A stretch of 64,000 nucleotides of DNA, taken from assembly GCA_039183205.1 (NCBI GenBank), contig JBCDBR010000003.1, positions 93,405-157,404 on the forward strand, in the 5' to 3' direction. The notes under the pieces are model-generated. The model was not told the DNA's origin. It did no database searches and saw nothing but the letters and a program-made list of their open reading frames with translations. Shown in pieces: positions 29,650 to 38,493 of the stretch. The number at the start of each line of letters is the position of its first letter. The first letter of the stretch is position 1. The translations under genes and the position numbers were made by a program. The DNA is from HKCCE3408 sp039183205. Its GTDB lineage: Bacteria > Pseudomonadota > Alphaproteobacteria > Rhodobacterales > Rhodobacteraceae.

Positions 29650-31425
29650 GTGACGCAGGACCAGATCATTCTTTTCACGCTCTTTGGGATCGTCTTTGGC
29701 CTGCTTTTGTGGGGCCGCTTCCGATACGACCTTGTGGCCTTCGCGGCCCTTTTGGTCGCGGTCGTCTTAGGCGTCGTGCCCGCAGAAAGTGCCTTTTCTG
29801 GGTTTGGTCATCCGGCGACACTGGTGGTGGCCTTGGTCTTGGTGGTTTCGGCCGGTCTGGTGCGTTCGGGCGCCGTGTTCTTGATCACGCGAACGCTTGT
29901 TGATGCGTCCCGCGGCCTGGGTGCGCATATCGCCATCATGGGCGGGATCGGCGGCGTCCTGTCCGCCTTCATGAACAACGTCGCCGCGTTGGCACTGTTG
30001 ATGCCGGTGGATATCGCGACGGCGCGCAAAGCGGGGCGAAGCCCAGGGTTGTCCCTGATGCCGCTGAGCTTTGCGACCATCCTTGGCGGAATGGTCACGC
30101 TGATCGGAACACCGCCCAATATCATCATATCCACAATCCGCCAGGACGCGTTCGGCGAGCCGTTTCGGATGTTCGATTTTGCGCCCGTTGGCGGTGCGGC
30201 GGCCATTGTGGGGTTGGCGTTTGTTGCGCTGGTCGGCTGGCGGCTGATCCCGGCGCGCGACAGCGGCGTCGGCAGCGATCCGATGGCCGCGCTGGCACCG
30301 TATATGGCCGAACTGACCTTGCCGCCCAACCACCGCCTGATCGGCACGAAGCTTCGCGATCTGCTGGAGCCTGCGGAAAAGACCGGGGTCAGCGTTATTG
30401 GCCTGTTGCGGGAGGGCAAACGGCGCTTTGGCGCCCGGCGCAACGTGAACCTGCATGCGGGCGATGTCCTTCTTTTAGAGGCGGACCCAAGCGCACTTGA
30501 CGAATTCAGGACTTCGATGGGCCTCGACATCGTTGGCAGCGATAATCCCGTGGCCGCGGATATGGGCGATGACGCTGTGTTGATTGAGGTTGCAGTGCCT
30601 GAAACCGCGCGCATCGCCGGGCGGTCAGCACAGGCGATTGGCCTTGGCTGGCGTAAGCGGTCGGTCATTCTTGGAATTGCGCGATCGGATCGTCGCATTA
30701 CATCGCGGCTCCGTCGAGAGATCGTCGAACCCGGCGACATTGTGCTGCTTCTGGCGCCTGCGGATGCGGCCGATGAAGTGGTTGATTGGCTCGGTGTTTT
30801 GCCGCTGGCCGATCGCGGGCTTGCGGTGACGCAAGATGGCAAGACGTTGGTCGCAATTGCGCTTTTCGCCGCCGCGGTCGTGCTGGCCGCATTTGGGCTT
30901 GTTGATCTGCCCATCGCGCTCGGGCTCGTCGTTGTGGGCTATATTTTGGCGCGCATTCTGCCGCTGGCAGAGATCTACACGCATATCGAATGGCCGGTGG
31001 TCGTTTTGCTTGGCTCCATGATCCCACTTGGATCAGCGCTGGAAACCTCTGGCGGGACAGAGCTGATAGCCGCGGGGCTCATTGGTCTCACTGGCGGGCT
31101 GCCGGCCTGGGCGATCCTGACAGTCTTGATGGTCGTGACCATGACGCTGAGCGACATTTTGAACAACACCGCCACGACGATTGTCGCCGCGCCTGTGGGT
31201 ATCCAAATGGCCGCCAGCCTACAGGTCTCGGCCGATCCGTTTTTGATGGCGGTTGCCGTCGCCGCCTCGGCTGCGTTCCTGACCCCCATCGGCCATAAAA
31301 ACAACACGCTGATTCTGGGTCCTGGCGGCTACGGATTTGGCGATTATTGGCGGATGGGTCTCCCGCTTGAGGTCCTCATCGTCGCGGTCTCCGTGCCGGC
31401 GATTTTGTTGGTCTGGCCGCTTTAG
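29650..31425 (+). CDS. SLC13/DASS-type permease with RCK_C domains (copy 1)
   Basis: About 591 aa: six N-terminal membrane helices, two central RCK_C (TrkA-C) domains (about residues 215-295 and 300-375), then six more helices. Conserved membrane motifs include AFMNNVAALALLMP and TPPNIIISTIR. Such proteins move divalent anions such as sulfate or dicarboxylates with Na+. The GTG start at 29650 is provisional because the ribosome site is weak. It converges on the YqhA-like gene and overlaps it by 4 bases. Confidence 0.85.
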   Translation: MTQDQIILFTLFGIVFGLLLWGRFRYDLVAFAALLVAVVLGVVPAESAFSGFGHPATLVVALVLVVSAGLVRSGAVFLITRTLVDASRGLGAHIAIMGGIGGVLSAFMNNVAALALLMPVDIATARKAGRSPGLSLMPLSFATILGGMVTLIGTPPNIIISTIRQDAFGEPFRMFDFAPVGGAAAIVGLAFVALVGWRLIPARDSGVGSDPMAALAPYMAELTLPPNHRLIGTKLRDLLEPAEKTGVSVIGLLREGKRRFGARRNVNLHAGDVLLLEADPSALDEFRTSMGLDIVGSDNPVAADMGDDAVLIEVAVPETARIAGRSAQAIGLGWRKRSVILGIARSDRRITSRLRREIVEPGDIVLLLAPADAADEVVDWLGVLPLADRGLAVTQDGKTLVAIALFAAAVVLAAFGLVDLPIALGLVVVGYILARILPLAEIYTHIEWPVVVLLGSMIPLGSALETSGGTELIAAGLIGLTGGLPAWAILTVLMVVTMTLSDILNNTATTIVAAPVGIQMAASLQVSADPFLMAVAVAASAAFLTPIGHKNNTLILGPGGYGFGDYWRMGLPLEVLIVAVSVPAILLVWPL

Positions 31426-31928
31426 TCTTGCTTGGTTTTCGCATCTTCGGTCGCCTTGGCCTTCGCACTTAACTTCAGCCCGAGGAAATAGGTCAGCGCG
31501 CCAATGACCAGGGCAACCGCGACGCCGTAGCCCAGCAAATCCCGCTCCCCGTCCCAGCTGACAACTTGGCCCAGAAACAAGACACCCAGGACGACGACAA
31601 CAACCCCGATAAGCTTACTCTTGAGATCGTCAATCGTCTTGATCTCAAGCCAGGCTGGCAGATCCAGATTGTCGTCAATGAACAACTCGTAAAGGCCGAC
31701 GCTGATGATCAGAAACACCGTTCCCAGCAAAAACAGATCCACAATTTCGATGAATTCGATGACCAGCGCCTTGGCGCCGGTGCGCGACACCTCGCCGCTT
31801 TGGATCGTGGTCCAGGTCAGCTGGAGCGTCTCCAAAAACCCATAAAGTAAGATCGTGGCCGCAGCGATCAGCGCGCCGAACACGGCCAAGAGGATCAGAT
31901 AGCGCATGGCGCCGAGAAATCGGTTCAT
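31422..31928 (-). CDS. YqhA family (UPF0114) membrane protein
   Basis: 168 aa with four predicted transmembrane helices. Segments such as VIEFIEIVDLFLLGTVFLIISVGLYELFID (residues 51-80, by position) and LKSKLIGVVVVVLGVLFLG are typical of the YqhA/UPF0114 family. The function is unknown. A clear AGGAG precedes the ATG, only 9 bases after the SLC13 stop, so it is probably co-transcribed with copy 2 of the permease. Confidence 0.88.
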   Translation of the reverse strand: MNRFLGAMRYLILLAVFGALIAAATILLYGFLETLQLTWTTIQSGEVSRTGAKALVIEFIEIVDLFLLGTVFLIISVGLYELFIDDNLDLPAWLEIKTIDDLKSKLIGVVVVVLGVLFLGQVVSWDGERDLLGYGVAVALVIGALTYFLGLKLSAKAKATEDAKTKQD

Positions 31929-31937
31929 CCGGTTCTC

Positions 31938-33719
31938 CTAAAGGGGCCAAATCATTGGGATGGCAAGGCATACGACCACCCCCAACGACAGGTTGAGTGG
32001 AATGCCAACCCGCATGAAATCGGTGAACTTATAGCCGCCCGGGCCGTAGACCAGCATATTGGTTTGATAGCCGATCGGTGTTGCAAAGCAAGCCGAGGCC
32101 GCAATCATGACCGCGACGACAAGCGGTCGCGCATCCACCCCCGTTGCCTCAGCAAGGCCAATCGCGATTGGCGTCATGATCACGGCAATTGCATTGTTGG
32201 ACACAAGTTCCGTGAAGAGGCTGGTCAGAAAGTAGACGACCCAAACCAGAATCCATGGCGGCACGTCGTGCAATCCGCCGGCGGCACGGCCAACGATGAG
32301 CGCCACGGCTCCGGTTTCTTGCAGAGCTGCGCCGACCGCCAGCATCGCAAAGATCAGCGCCAGCAGGCGTCCATCGATAAAACCAAAAGCTTCCTCAGCA
32401 TCGATGCAGCGTGTCAAGAGAACGAGCGCCACGGCCAAAACGGCCAACAGAAGGATCGGCGCCAGGTCGAATGCGGCCAGCACGACGATCCCCCCCATAG
32501 CCGCAATCGCGATCGGCGCCTTGCCTCGCCTGTAGGCGCGCTCCTTTGGTTCGGACACATCGACAAGCCCCATATCCGCCGCCAGTCTTTCGATGTCTTG
32601 CGGGTCGCCTTCCAAAAGCAGCGTATCACCGATCTGCACGACGAGGTCATCCAATTGATGGCCGATGTTTTCATTCCGTCGATGCACCGCCAGCGGGTAG
32701 ACGCCGTAGCGCCGCCTTAGCCTCAGCGCACCAAGCGATCGGCCGACCAAACGTGCACCCGGCGTGATCAGCACCTCCACCGTGGTCGTCGCGACCGAAG
32801 ACAGCTTGTCGAGCGTTTTGAGTTGGCGGTTTTGCTGCAATCCCAAAACCTCGGCCATCTCTGTGCGTAGAACGACGCGGTCGCCTTCTTGCAAGACGAC
32901 CTTTGCCATGTCGCGCCGTAACGACGCATCGCCACGCAGAACATCGATCAGCCGCACCCCTTGGCGGCGAAAGAGATCAACCTCGACGGCATGTTGCCCA
33001 ATCAGATCCGACCCTTCGGGAACCGCCAATTCGGTGAAGAACTTTGCCCGGCTCCGGCCGCCAGACAGCAACGCGGCCATCGACACCCGTTCCGGCAGGA
33101 TGCGCCGACCAAAGACCCACAGATAGACAAAGCCCCAAGCCACGACGACAAGGCCAATCGGGGTAATCTCAAAGATGGTGAACGGTGCCAAACCGGCCCC
33201 ACGGGCAACCCCATCGACCAAAAGATTGGTCGACGTGCCGATCAGCGTCAGCGTACCGCCCATGATCGCTACGTAAGACAACGGCATCAATAGGCGCGAG
33301 ACGGGTCGACCGGCCGTCTGTGCGATCTGCACAAAGACCGGTATCATCACCACGACAATGGGCGTGTTGTTCATAAATGCCGAGGCAATTGCAACGATCA
33401 CCAAAAGTCCGATCATCGCGCGTCTTGGATGTTGCGCCACGTTTTGCTCGGCCAGCCGCGTGAGTTGATCAAGCGCGCCGGTTCGCACCAAGGCCCCCAT
33501 GACGACAAACATCGCCGCGATCGTCCATGGCGCTGGATTGGAAAATACCGAAAGGGCCGCGTCATAAGGCAAAAGACCAAGCAGAAGGAGCAATGCCGCG
33601 CCGCCAATAGCGACAACCTCTGTGGGATAGGCCTCACGTAGAAACAGCGCAAACATCGCCAAGACCACGGCAATCGTGAGATAAGCGGACGCCGCTTCGG
33701 AGAGACCAAGCGACACCAC
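31938..33719 (-). CDS. SLC13/DASS-type permease with RCK_C domains (copy 2)
   Basis: 593 aa with the same build as the permease at 29650-31425: N-terminal helices, two RCK_C domains (about residues 205-290 and 295-375) and a C-terminal helix set. Membrane motifs are AFMNNTPIVVVMIPVF and IGTSTNLLVDG. GTG start at 33719. It lies 4 bases after the EamA gene and 9 before yqhA, suggesting a three-gene operon. The two permeases are paralogues, clearly diverged. Confidence 0.88.
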   Translation of the reverse strand: MVSLGLSEAASAYLTIAVVLAMFALFLREAYPTEVVAIGGAALLLLLGLLPYDAALSVFSNPAPWTIAAMFVVMGALVRTGALDQLTRLAEQNVAQHPRRAMIGLLVIVAIASAFMNNTPIVVVMIPVFVQIAQTAGRPVSRLLMPLSYVAIMGGTLTLIGTSTNLLVDGVARGAGLAPFTIFEITPIGLVVVAWGFVYLWVFGRRILPERVSMAALLSGGRSRAKFFTELAVPEGSDLIGQHAVEVDLFRRQGVRLIDVLRGDASLRRDMAKVVLQEGDRVVLRTEMAEVLGLQQNRQLKTLDKLSSVATTTVEVLITPGARLVGRSLGALRLRRRYGVYPLAVHRRNENIGHQLDDLVVQIGDTLLLEGDPQDIERLAADMGLVDVSEPKERAYRRGKAPIAIAAMGGIVVLAAFDLAPILLLAVLAVALVLLTRCIDAEEAFGFIDGRLLALIFAMLAVGAALQETGAVALIVGRAAGGLHDVPPWILVWVVYFLTSLFTELVSNNAIAVIMTPIAIGLAEATGVDARPLVVAVMIAASACFATPIGYQTNMLVYGPGGYKFTDFMRVGIPLNLSLGVVVCLAIPMIWPL

Positions 33720-33723
33720 CGGC

Positions 33724-34638
33724 TCAGCCCGCCGCTTCGGTCATGGGCCGTGGATGACGCGGTTGCACGAGCGTCAAGCCGACAAACATCACACACACCG
33801 CGGCCCAGACCCACGGCGATTGGATCTCGGCCAGGATGAGCCAAGACCAAAAAATGCCAAACGCGGTGACCAAATAGGACACCTGGGCGGCAAACACCGC
33901 GCCCGCGCGCCCCACCAGCCATACATAACCGGAATACGCCACCGCATGGGCCACGCCGATGCCCAAGATCGCCCATTCCGCAATGGTCCAGCTGGGTCGC
34001 GGATCGACAAAGGAACCTGTGCCCAATGTCAGCGGAAAAACCACAACCGCGCCTAAAATCGATGCGCCTGCCAGAACTTGAACCGGGTCGAGCCCGAAGG
34101 TGCCGAACTTGGCCACGACGTTGCCTTCAATGGCATAAAAAAACGGCGCCACCAGGGCGAGCGGCAACCAAGCGACCATGGCCCGATCCGGCAAGCTGGT
34201 TTCCGGCAACGCGATCAGGAAAATCGCGCCGAACCCCATAAGAAGGCCAAGAAACCGCAGGCCTGAAAACCGGTCATTGCCCAACATGATGGCCACCGGA
34301 AAGGCCAGAATTGGGACAAGCGCCACAACGACCGACATGATGCCGGCCGGCAAATGCTCTGCCGCAGTATAGCTCGCCGTGTTCGGCAGGATCGTCCCCA
34401 AAAGCGCGATCATCGCATAAAGGCCAAGATGTACCGGTTTTCGCGATAGCGGACGGCCACGCAGATACGTCACGATCGACAGCACGATGGCTCCGATAAC
34501 AAATTGCCAAAAAATCAGCCCAAGCGGCGCGTGTCCCGCGCTCACTGCGATCTTGGTCAACGGCATGGTCGTGCCCCACACGGCCCCCACCGTGACAAGG
34601 CCAAGAACGGGAAAAAGGCGTGCGCTGCCGGTATCCAT
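33724..34638 (-). CDS. EamA/DMT family transporter
   Basis: 304 aa with ten predicted transmembrane segments in two EamA repeats. Typical elements are GAVWGTTMPLTKIAV near residues 14-28 and NTASYTAAEHLPAGIMSVVVALVPILAFPVA near the fourth helix (given by position, residues 73-103). The ATG at 34638 is preferred over one six codons upstream because AGGTG precedes it. Probable metabolite exporter, first gene of an operon with the SLC13 permease and yqhA. Confidence 0.87.
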   Translation of the reverse strand: MDTGSARLFPVLGLVTVGAVWGTTMPLTKIAVSAGHAPLGLIFWQFVIGAIVLSIVTYLRGRPLSRKPVHLGLYAMIALLGTILPNTASYTAAEHLPAGIMSVVVALVPILAFPVAIMLGNDRFSGLRFLGLLMGFGAIFLIALPETSLPDRAMVAWLPLALVAPFFYAIEGNVVAKFGTFGLDPVQVLAGASILGAVVVFPLTLGTGSFVDPRPSWTIAEWAILGIGVAHAVAYSGYVWLVGRAGAVFAAQVSYLVTAFGIFWSWLILAEIQSPWVWAAVCVMFVGLTLVQPRHPRPMTEAAG

Positions 34639-34702
34639 TACGCGCACCTGCGGCATTGAGAGGGCGCCATAAGGCCAGTTTGGACATTTGCCGGCACGAT
34701 CG

Positions 34703-35515
34703 TCATGACGCGGTTTCGGTCAAGACGCCACCGAGGCGTACAGGCGAAAGGCTCCGCGCAAGCCCGGTCTCATCGTCGGTTTCCACGATAACGCCAGCCA
34801 GCGTCGCCTCCCCCGGCGCGGGCTGAAAGCGCTCTTTCGCCATGCCGGTAACGAAACGGCGCATGGGCTCGGCTTTGTCCATGCCAATGACCGAATTGTA
34901 ATCGCCACACATGCCCGCATCGGTCTGGTATCCAGTCCCGCCAGGCAAGATCATCGTATCGGCGGTCGGCACATGGGTATGCGTGCCAACAACTAAGCTC
35001 GCCCGGCCGTCGCAATAATGGCCCATCGCCATTTTTTCCGATGTCGCCTCGCAATGCATGTCGATGATGATGGCAGCAACGGACCCGCCCAAGGGATGCG
35101 CCTTTAGCACCTGTTCAATCGCGGCAAATGGATCGGCGAAGGTGCGTTTCATAAAAACTTGACCCAGCACCTGGGCGACCAAAACCTTGCGCCCACCTAG
35201 TGCGGTGAAAACGCAGGCCCCGATACCCGGTGCGCTCTTGGCATAATTCAGCGGCCGCACGATCCGCGGCTCCTGCCCGATAAAGCCGATCATGTCGCGC
35301 TGATCAAACGCATGATCGCCAAGCGTAATACAATCAACCCCAGACGACAGAACGGCCTTGGCGTGTGCCTCTGAGATCCCGTTGCCGGATGTCGCGTTTT
35401 CCCCATTGGCGATGACAAAATCGAGCGCATATGCAGCACGCAAGGCCGGCAGCCGCTCTGCTAGCGCGCTCCGCCCGGCCCGGCCCATGATATCGCCCAA
35501 AAACAGGATCCGCAT
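34703..35515 (-). CDS. ymdB: YmdB-type metallophosphoesterase (TIGR00282 family)
   Basis: 270 aa. Calcineurin-like metal ligands are visible in ILFLGDIMGRAGR (residues 3-15), VIANGENAT, TLGDHAFDQRD, IIDMHCEATSEK and VVGTHTHVPTAD. Members of this family hydrolyse 2',3'-cyclic nucleotides or related phosphodiesters. It starts 11 bases after the 5-formyl-THF cyclo-ligase stop, an order common in alphaproteobacteria. The ATG at 35515 gives the canonical MRILFLGD start. Confidence 0.92.
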   Translation of the reverse strand: MRILFLGDIMGRAGRSALAERLPALRAAYALDFVIANGENATSGNGISEAHAKAVLSSGVDCITLGDHAFDQRDMIGFIGQEPRIVRPLNYAKSAPGIGACVFTALGGRKVLVAQVLGQVFMKRTFADPFAAIEQVLKAHPLGGSVAAIIIDMHCEATSEKMAMGHYCDGRASLVVGTHTHVPTADTMILPGGTGYQTDAGMCGDYNSVIGMDKAEPMRRFVTGMAKERFQPAPGEATLAGVIVETDDETGLARSLSPVRLGGVLTETAS

Positions 35516-35525
35516 CCGTATCGCC

Positions 35526-36092
35526 TTAGGCGGTTCGATCCCGCCGGGCAAGGGTGCCACGCTCGGTGATCACCGCGTCAAGCGGTTGGTCCGTCGCTTC
35601 GGTGGGCAGATCGGGCAGTTCCTGGGCGGAAAAGGCCAATCCAACAGCGCGCACCGGACCGCGGGCACGCAGCATCTCCAGCGTGCGGTCGTAAAATCCA
35701 CCGCCATAGCCCAGGCGGTTGAATTGGCGATCAAAGGCCACAAGCGGCACGATCAGAATACGCGGCTGACACCATGCACCATGTGCAGGCACCTGCGCGC
35801 CAAACGGACCTTCGATCATCTCTGTGTTTTCGGTCCACGCGCGAAACAACAGCGGCTGCCCCGCAGTATCAATAACCGGCACGCACACGGTGTTCGACGC
35901 GCTCAAGCGCCCCATGGCGGGTCTTGGATCGGCCTCGGTCCGAATGGGCATATAACCCGCGATCACCTCGTCCCGGGTGGTGCCGATCTCGGCGATCAAC
36001 GCCGCTGTCAGCGCGGCGTTGTGATCCTCTCCGTAGGCCTGCTTTCGCGCCGCAAAAGCCGCTTTGCGTAAGGCGCCTTTATCTCTGATCAT
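35526..36092 (-). CDS. 5-formyltetrahydrofolate cyclo-ligase
   Basis: 188 aa enzyme that converts 5-formyl-THF to 5,10-methenyl-THF using ATP. Family features are the N-terminal LRKAAFAARKQAYG, the central PIRTEADPRP, and the C-terminal GYGGGFYDRTLE nucleotide-binding loop (residues 129-140). Full length. Its ATG overlaps the PNPOx-like stop by 4 bases, and ymdB follows. In E. coli the gene, ygfA, sits next to 6S RNA; no such RNA is evident here. Confidence 0.93.
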   Translation of the reverse strand: MIRDKGALRKAAFAARKQAYGEDHNAALTAALIAEIGTTRDEVIAGYMPIRTEADPRPAMGRLSASNTVCVPVIDTAGQPLLFRAWTENTEMIEGPFGAQVPAHGAWCQPRILIVPLVAFDRQFNRLGYGGGFYDRTLEMLRARGPVRAVGLAFSAQELPDLPTEATDQPLDAVITERGTLARRDRTA

Positions 36093-36559
36093 GGCGTCAA
36101 AACCTTAGGACCTGTGCGAAAGAACGACGCGTTGTTGGTAAATACGCTGTCCGGGATCAGTCGAATAAAGCAGCCATCGGGATCCTCGATCCGAGCTACG
36201 TTTTCGATGAACCATGGGTTCCAGTCACCGCTCCGCGGTCCGAGATATTTGGCCAAGAGCCGGCGGAATCGATCCTGTTCCATCGCGCCGACCTCCGCTC
36301 GCCCGCGCAGACCCAGATGCAGAAGAACCCCGGCCTGGGCATCGAAGTCGACAATTTCGGCCGCGACCATCCGATCATGCTGCAACCGCGCCACGCTCGA
36401 CGCGCCGTGATCGGACGGCATCCAAAGCGCGCCATCCTCCCACAAAAACCACATCGGTGCGATGCGCGGACCAGCCGCGCAGCGGGTGCCCAGCATCACC
36501 ATTAACGGCTGGTGCAAAAGACGATCTGGATCAAACGAGCGTGCCATGGCGACAGACAA
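36089..36559 (-). CDS. Pyridoxamine 5'-phosphate oxidase-like flavin-binding protein
   Basis: Up to 156 aa; a second ATG at 36547 is equally likely as start. The split-barrel signature is seen in MVMLGTRCAAGPRIAPMWFLWEDGALWMPS (residues 20-49, by position) and a central SSVARLQHDRMVAAEIVDF. Such proteins bind FMN, F420 or heme, and this one is too short to be the PdxH vitamin B6 enzyme. It is translationally coupled to the cyclo-ligase gene. Confidence 0.8.
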   Translation of the reverse strand: MSVAMARSFDPDRLLHQPLMVMLGTRCAAGPRIAPMWFLWEDGALWMPSDHGASSVARLQHDRMVAAEIVDFDAQAGVLLHLGLRGRAEVGAMEQDRFRRLLAKYLGPRSGDWNPWFIENVARIEDPDGCFIRLIPDSVFTNNASFFRTGPKVLTP

Positions 36560-36695
36560 TCGCGGGGCCAGCCGGGCTGCAAGCGGTTTTCACCACGGGC
36601 TTGGACCCCGTCACCCCGTTCAGGTCCGGACGATGTTTTGCCGGCGCGCTCAACCGCGCCACCTCTTCCGCTGGTACCGGGAATTTACTAATGAG

Positions 36696-37316
36696 ATGCC
36701 TATGCTGACGCTCGACCACTTGGCCGTTTCGACCCTTGACCTCAAAGCTGGCGCTGACGCGATTGAGGCGGTACTTGGCGTGCCGCTTGAGCCCGGCGGA
36801 AACCACGCTGAGATGGGCACGCATAACCGCCTATTGTCCCTGGGCGCCGAAACCTATTTGGAAGTGATTGCCATTGAGCCCGGTGCGCAGGCTCCGTCCC
36901 AACCACGCTGGTTCGATCTGGATAATTTCACAGGCGAGACGCGCTTGACCAACTGGATCGCCCGCAGCGGCAATCTCGATGCAGCCTGCGCCGCGGCCCC
37001 AAGCGGCATCGGCGTCCCCTGGGCGCTGGCTCGCGGCGATTTCCGCTGGCGCATGGCCGTGCCGCGTGATGGCAAGCTGCCATTTGACGGTCTGTTCCCC
37101 GCGCTGATCGAATGGCAAGGAGCGGCCCATCCTGCGCCGCGATTGCCCGACCGTGGGGTACGGCTTTTGCGCCTTGTCCTGCATACGCCCGATACCGAGG
37201 CCCTCCGCGCCGCGTTGTCTGGGATGATCACCGATGGGCGGCTGTCCATCCGCCGCAGCGCCGCACCGCATTTAAGCGCTGAATTCGACACGCCGAACGG
37301 CCCTGTCCGTCTATGA
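36696..37316 (+). CDS. VOC / glyoxalase-like domain protein
   Basis: 206 aa starting MPMLTLDHLAVSTLDL. The repeat units of the vicinal oxygen chelate fold show in DHLAVSTLDLKAGADAIEAVLG and the C-terminal RLLRLVLHTPDTEALRAAL. This matches the Glyoxalase_3-like group, whose reactions are mostly unknown. The start could also be the ATG two codons later. Its stop overlaps the GNAT gene start by 4 bases. Confidence 0.82.
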   Translation: MPMLTLDHLAVSTLDLKAGADAIEAVLGVPLEPGGNHAEMGTHNRLLSLGAETYLEVIAIEPGAQAPSQPRWFDLDNFTGETRLTNWIARSGNLDAACAAAPSGIGVPWALARGDFRWRMAVPRDGKLPFDGLFPALIEWQGAAHPAPRLPDRGVRLLRLVLHTPDTEALRAALSGMITDGRLSIRRSAAPHLSAEFDTPNGPVRL

Positions 37317-37774
37317 TCCGGCCTGCCCGCATCGATGATGCACCCGCGATTGCGGATATCTGGAACACCGCAATTCGCGACAGTGTTGCAACGTTCACAA
37401 CCAAGCCGAAATACGTGGCCGACATCGAAGCCTTGATAAAGAGCCAACCCGTTTGGATCGCCAAAGAGCGCACCGGATTTGCCAGCTACGGCCCGTTTCG
37501 CCCAGGGCCGGGCTATGCCAAGACAGCCGAGCATTCGATCTACCTCTCGCCGGAACACACTGGCAAAGGTCTCGGTCGGTTGCTGATGGATGCGGTCGAG
37601 ACGCATGCCAGCGGTGCAGGCCTTCACTGCCTTATCGCTGGCCTTTCGGGCGAAAACCGCGCCGCCATTGCCTTTCACAGCGCGCTTGGCTTTCAAACGG
37701 TCGGACGCATTGCGGAGGCCGGTTGGAAATTTAATCGCTGGCATGATTTGGTGCTGATGCAAAAATTCCTCTGA
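37313..37774 (+). CDS. GNAT N-acetyltransferase (phosphinothricin acetyltransferase-like)
   Basis: 153 aa with the acetyl-CoA pyrophosphate loop HTGKGLGRLLMD near residues 82-93, preceded by the beta-bulge strand EHSIYLSPE, and C-terminal AFHSALGFQTVGRI. The N-terminal IRPARIDDAPAIADIWNTAIRDS and the overall length match the Pat/YncA-like branch that acetylates amino-acid analogues such as phosphinothricin or methionine sulfoximine. The real substrate is unknown. Coupled to the VOC gene by ATGA. Confidence 0.88.
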   Translation: MIRPARIDDAPAIADIWNTAIRDSVATFTTKPKYVADIEALIKSQPVWIAKERTGFASYGPFRPGPGYAKTAEHSIYLSPEHTGKGLGRLLMDAVETHASGAGLHCLIAGLSGENRAAIAFHSALGFQTVGRIAEAGWKFNRWHDLVLMQKFL

Positions 37775-37806
37775 CCCCCATGCCCACGGTCGGGTAAACT
37801 CCCATT

Positions 37807-38493
37807 ATGTCGGTCTGGTCCCGAATAACCGAAGCGCTCTCGGCCCTAGCCAATGGCGAAGGCCTGGCAGCGGTTTTTGATCGTTTGCGTAGTCCGCCGG
37901 AACGGTCCGTGGCCTTTACCATCGCAGTGATTGCGCTAAGCGCAAAAATGGCCAAGGCGGATGGGCTTGTGACCCGGGACGAGGTGATGGCCGTGCGGCA
38001 GGTCTTTCATATTGCCGAAGAGGATGAAAAGGCGGCCGCGCAGGTGTTCAACCTCGCACGTGAAGATGTCGCCGGCTACGAAGATTATGCGCGCCGGATC
38101 GCGCGGATGTTCGACGAAGATAGCAACGTGCTCGTCGACCTGATCGAAGGACTGTTCTACATCGCCTGCGCTGACGGCCAGTACCATCCATCAGAAGACG
38201 CGTTTTTGGCACAGGTTGCGGACATTTTCGGAATACCCGCTGCACAGTTCGAACGTCTCCGCGCGCGGCACGTTCCGGGCGCGGAGCCTGACCCCTACGA
38301 TGTGCTGGGCGCGCATCCCGATATGACGTTCGATGAGATTCGGGTCCTGTGGCGCAACCTTGTGCGCGAAAACCATCCGGACCGTGCGATCGGGCGCGGC
38401 CTGCCGGCCGAGGCCGTCCAGATGGCCGAAGCCCGCCTGACCTTGATCAACCGTGCCTGGGCCCGGATCGAAGACGACCTGCGCCCGAGCTGA
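37807..38493 (+). CDS. DjlA-like TerB + J-domain protein
   Basis: 228 aa. Residues 35-145 form a TerB-like all-helical domain (KMAKADGLVTRDEVMAV, FYIACADGQYHPSEDAFL), and residues 160-226 a J domain with the HPD motif in ENHPDRAI, which stimulates DnaK-type ATPases. Unlike E. coli DjlA it has no N-terminal membrane anchor. It overlaps the next gene by one base (TGATG). Confidence 0.9.
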   Translation: MSVWSRITEALSALANGEGLAAVFDRLRSPPERSVAFTIAVIALSAKMAKADGLVTRDEVMAVRQVFHIAEEDEKAAAQVFNLAREDVAGYEDYARRIARMFDEDSNVLVDLIEGLFYIACADGQYHPSEDAFLAQVADIFGIPAAQFERLRARHVPGAEPDPYDVLGAHPDMTFDEIRVLWRNLVRENHPDRAIGRGLPAEAVQMAEARLTLINRAWARIEDDLRPS

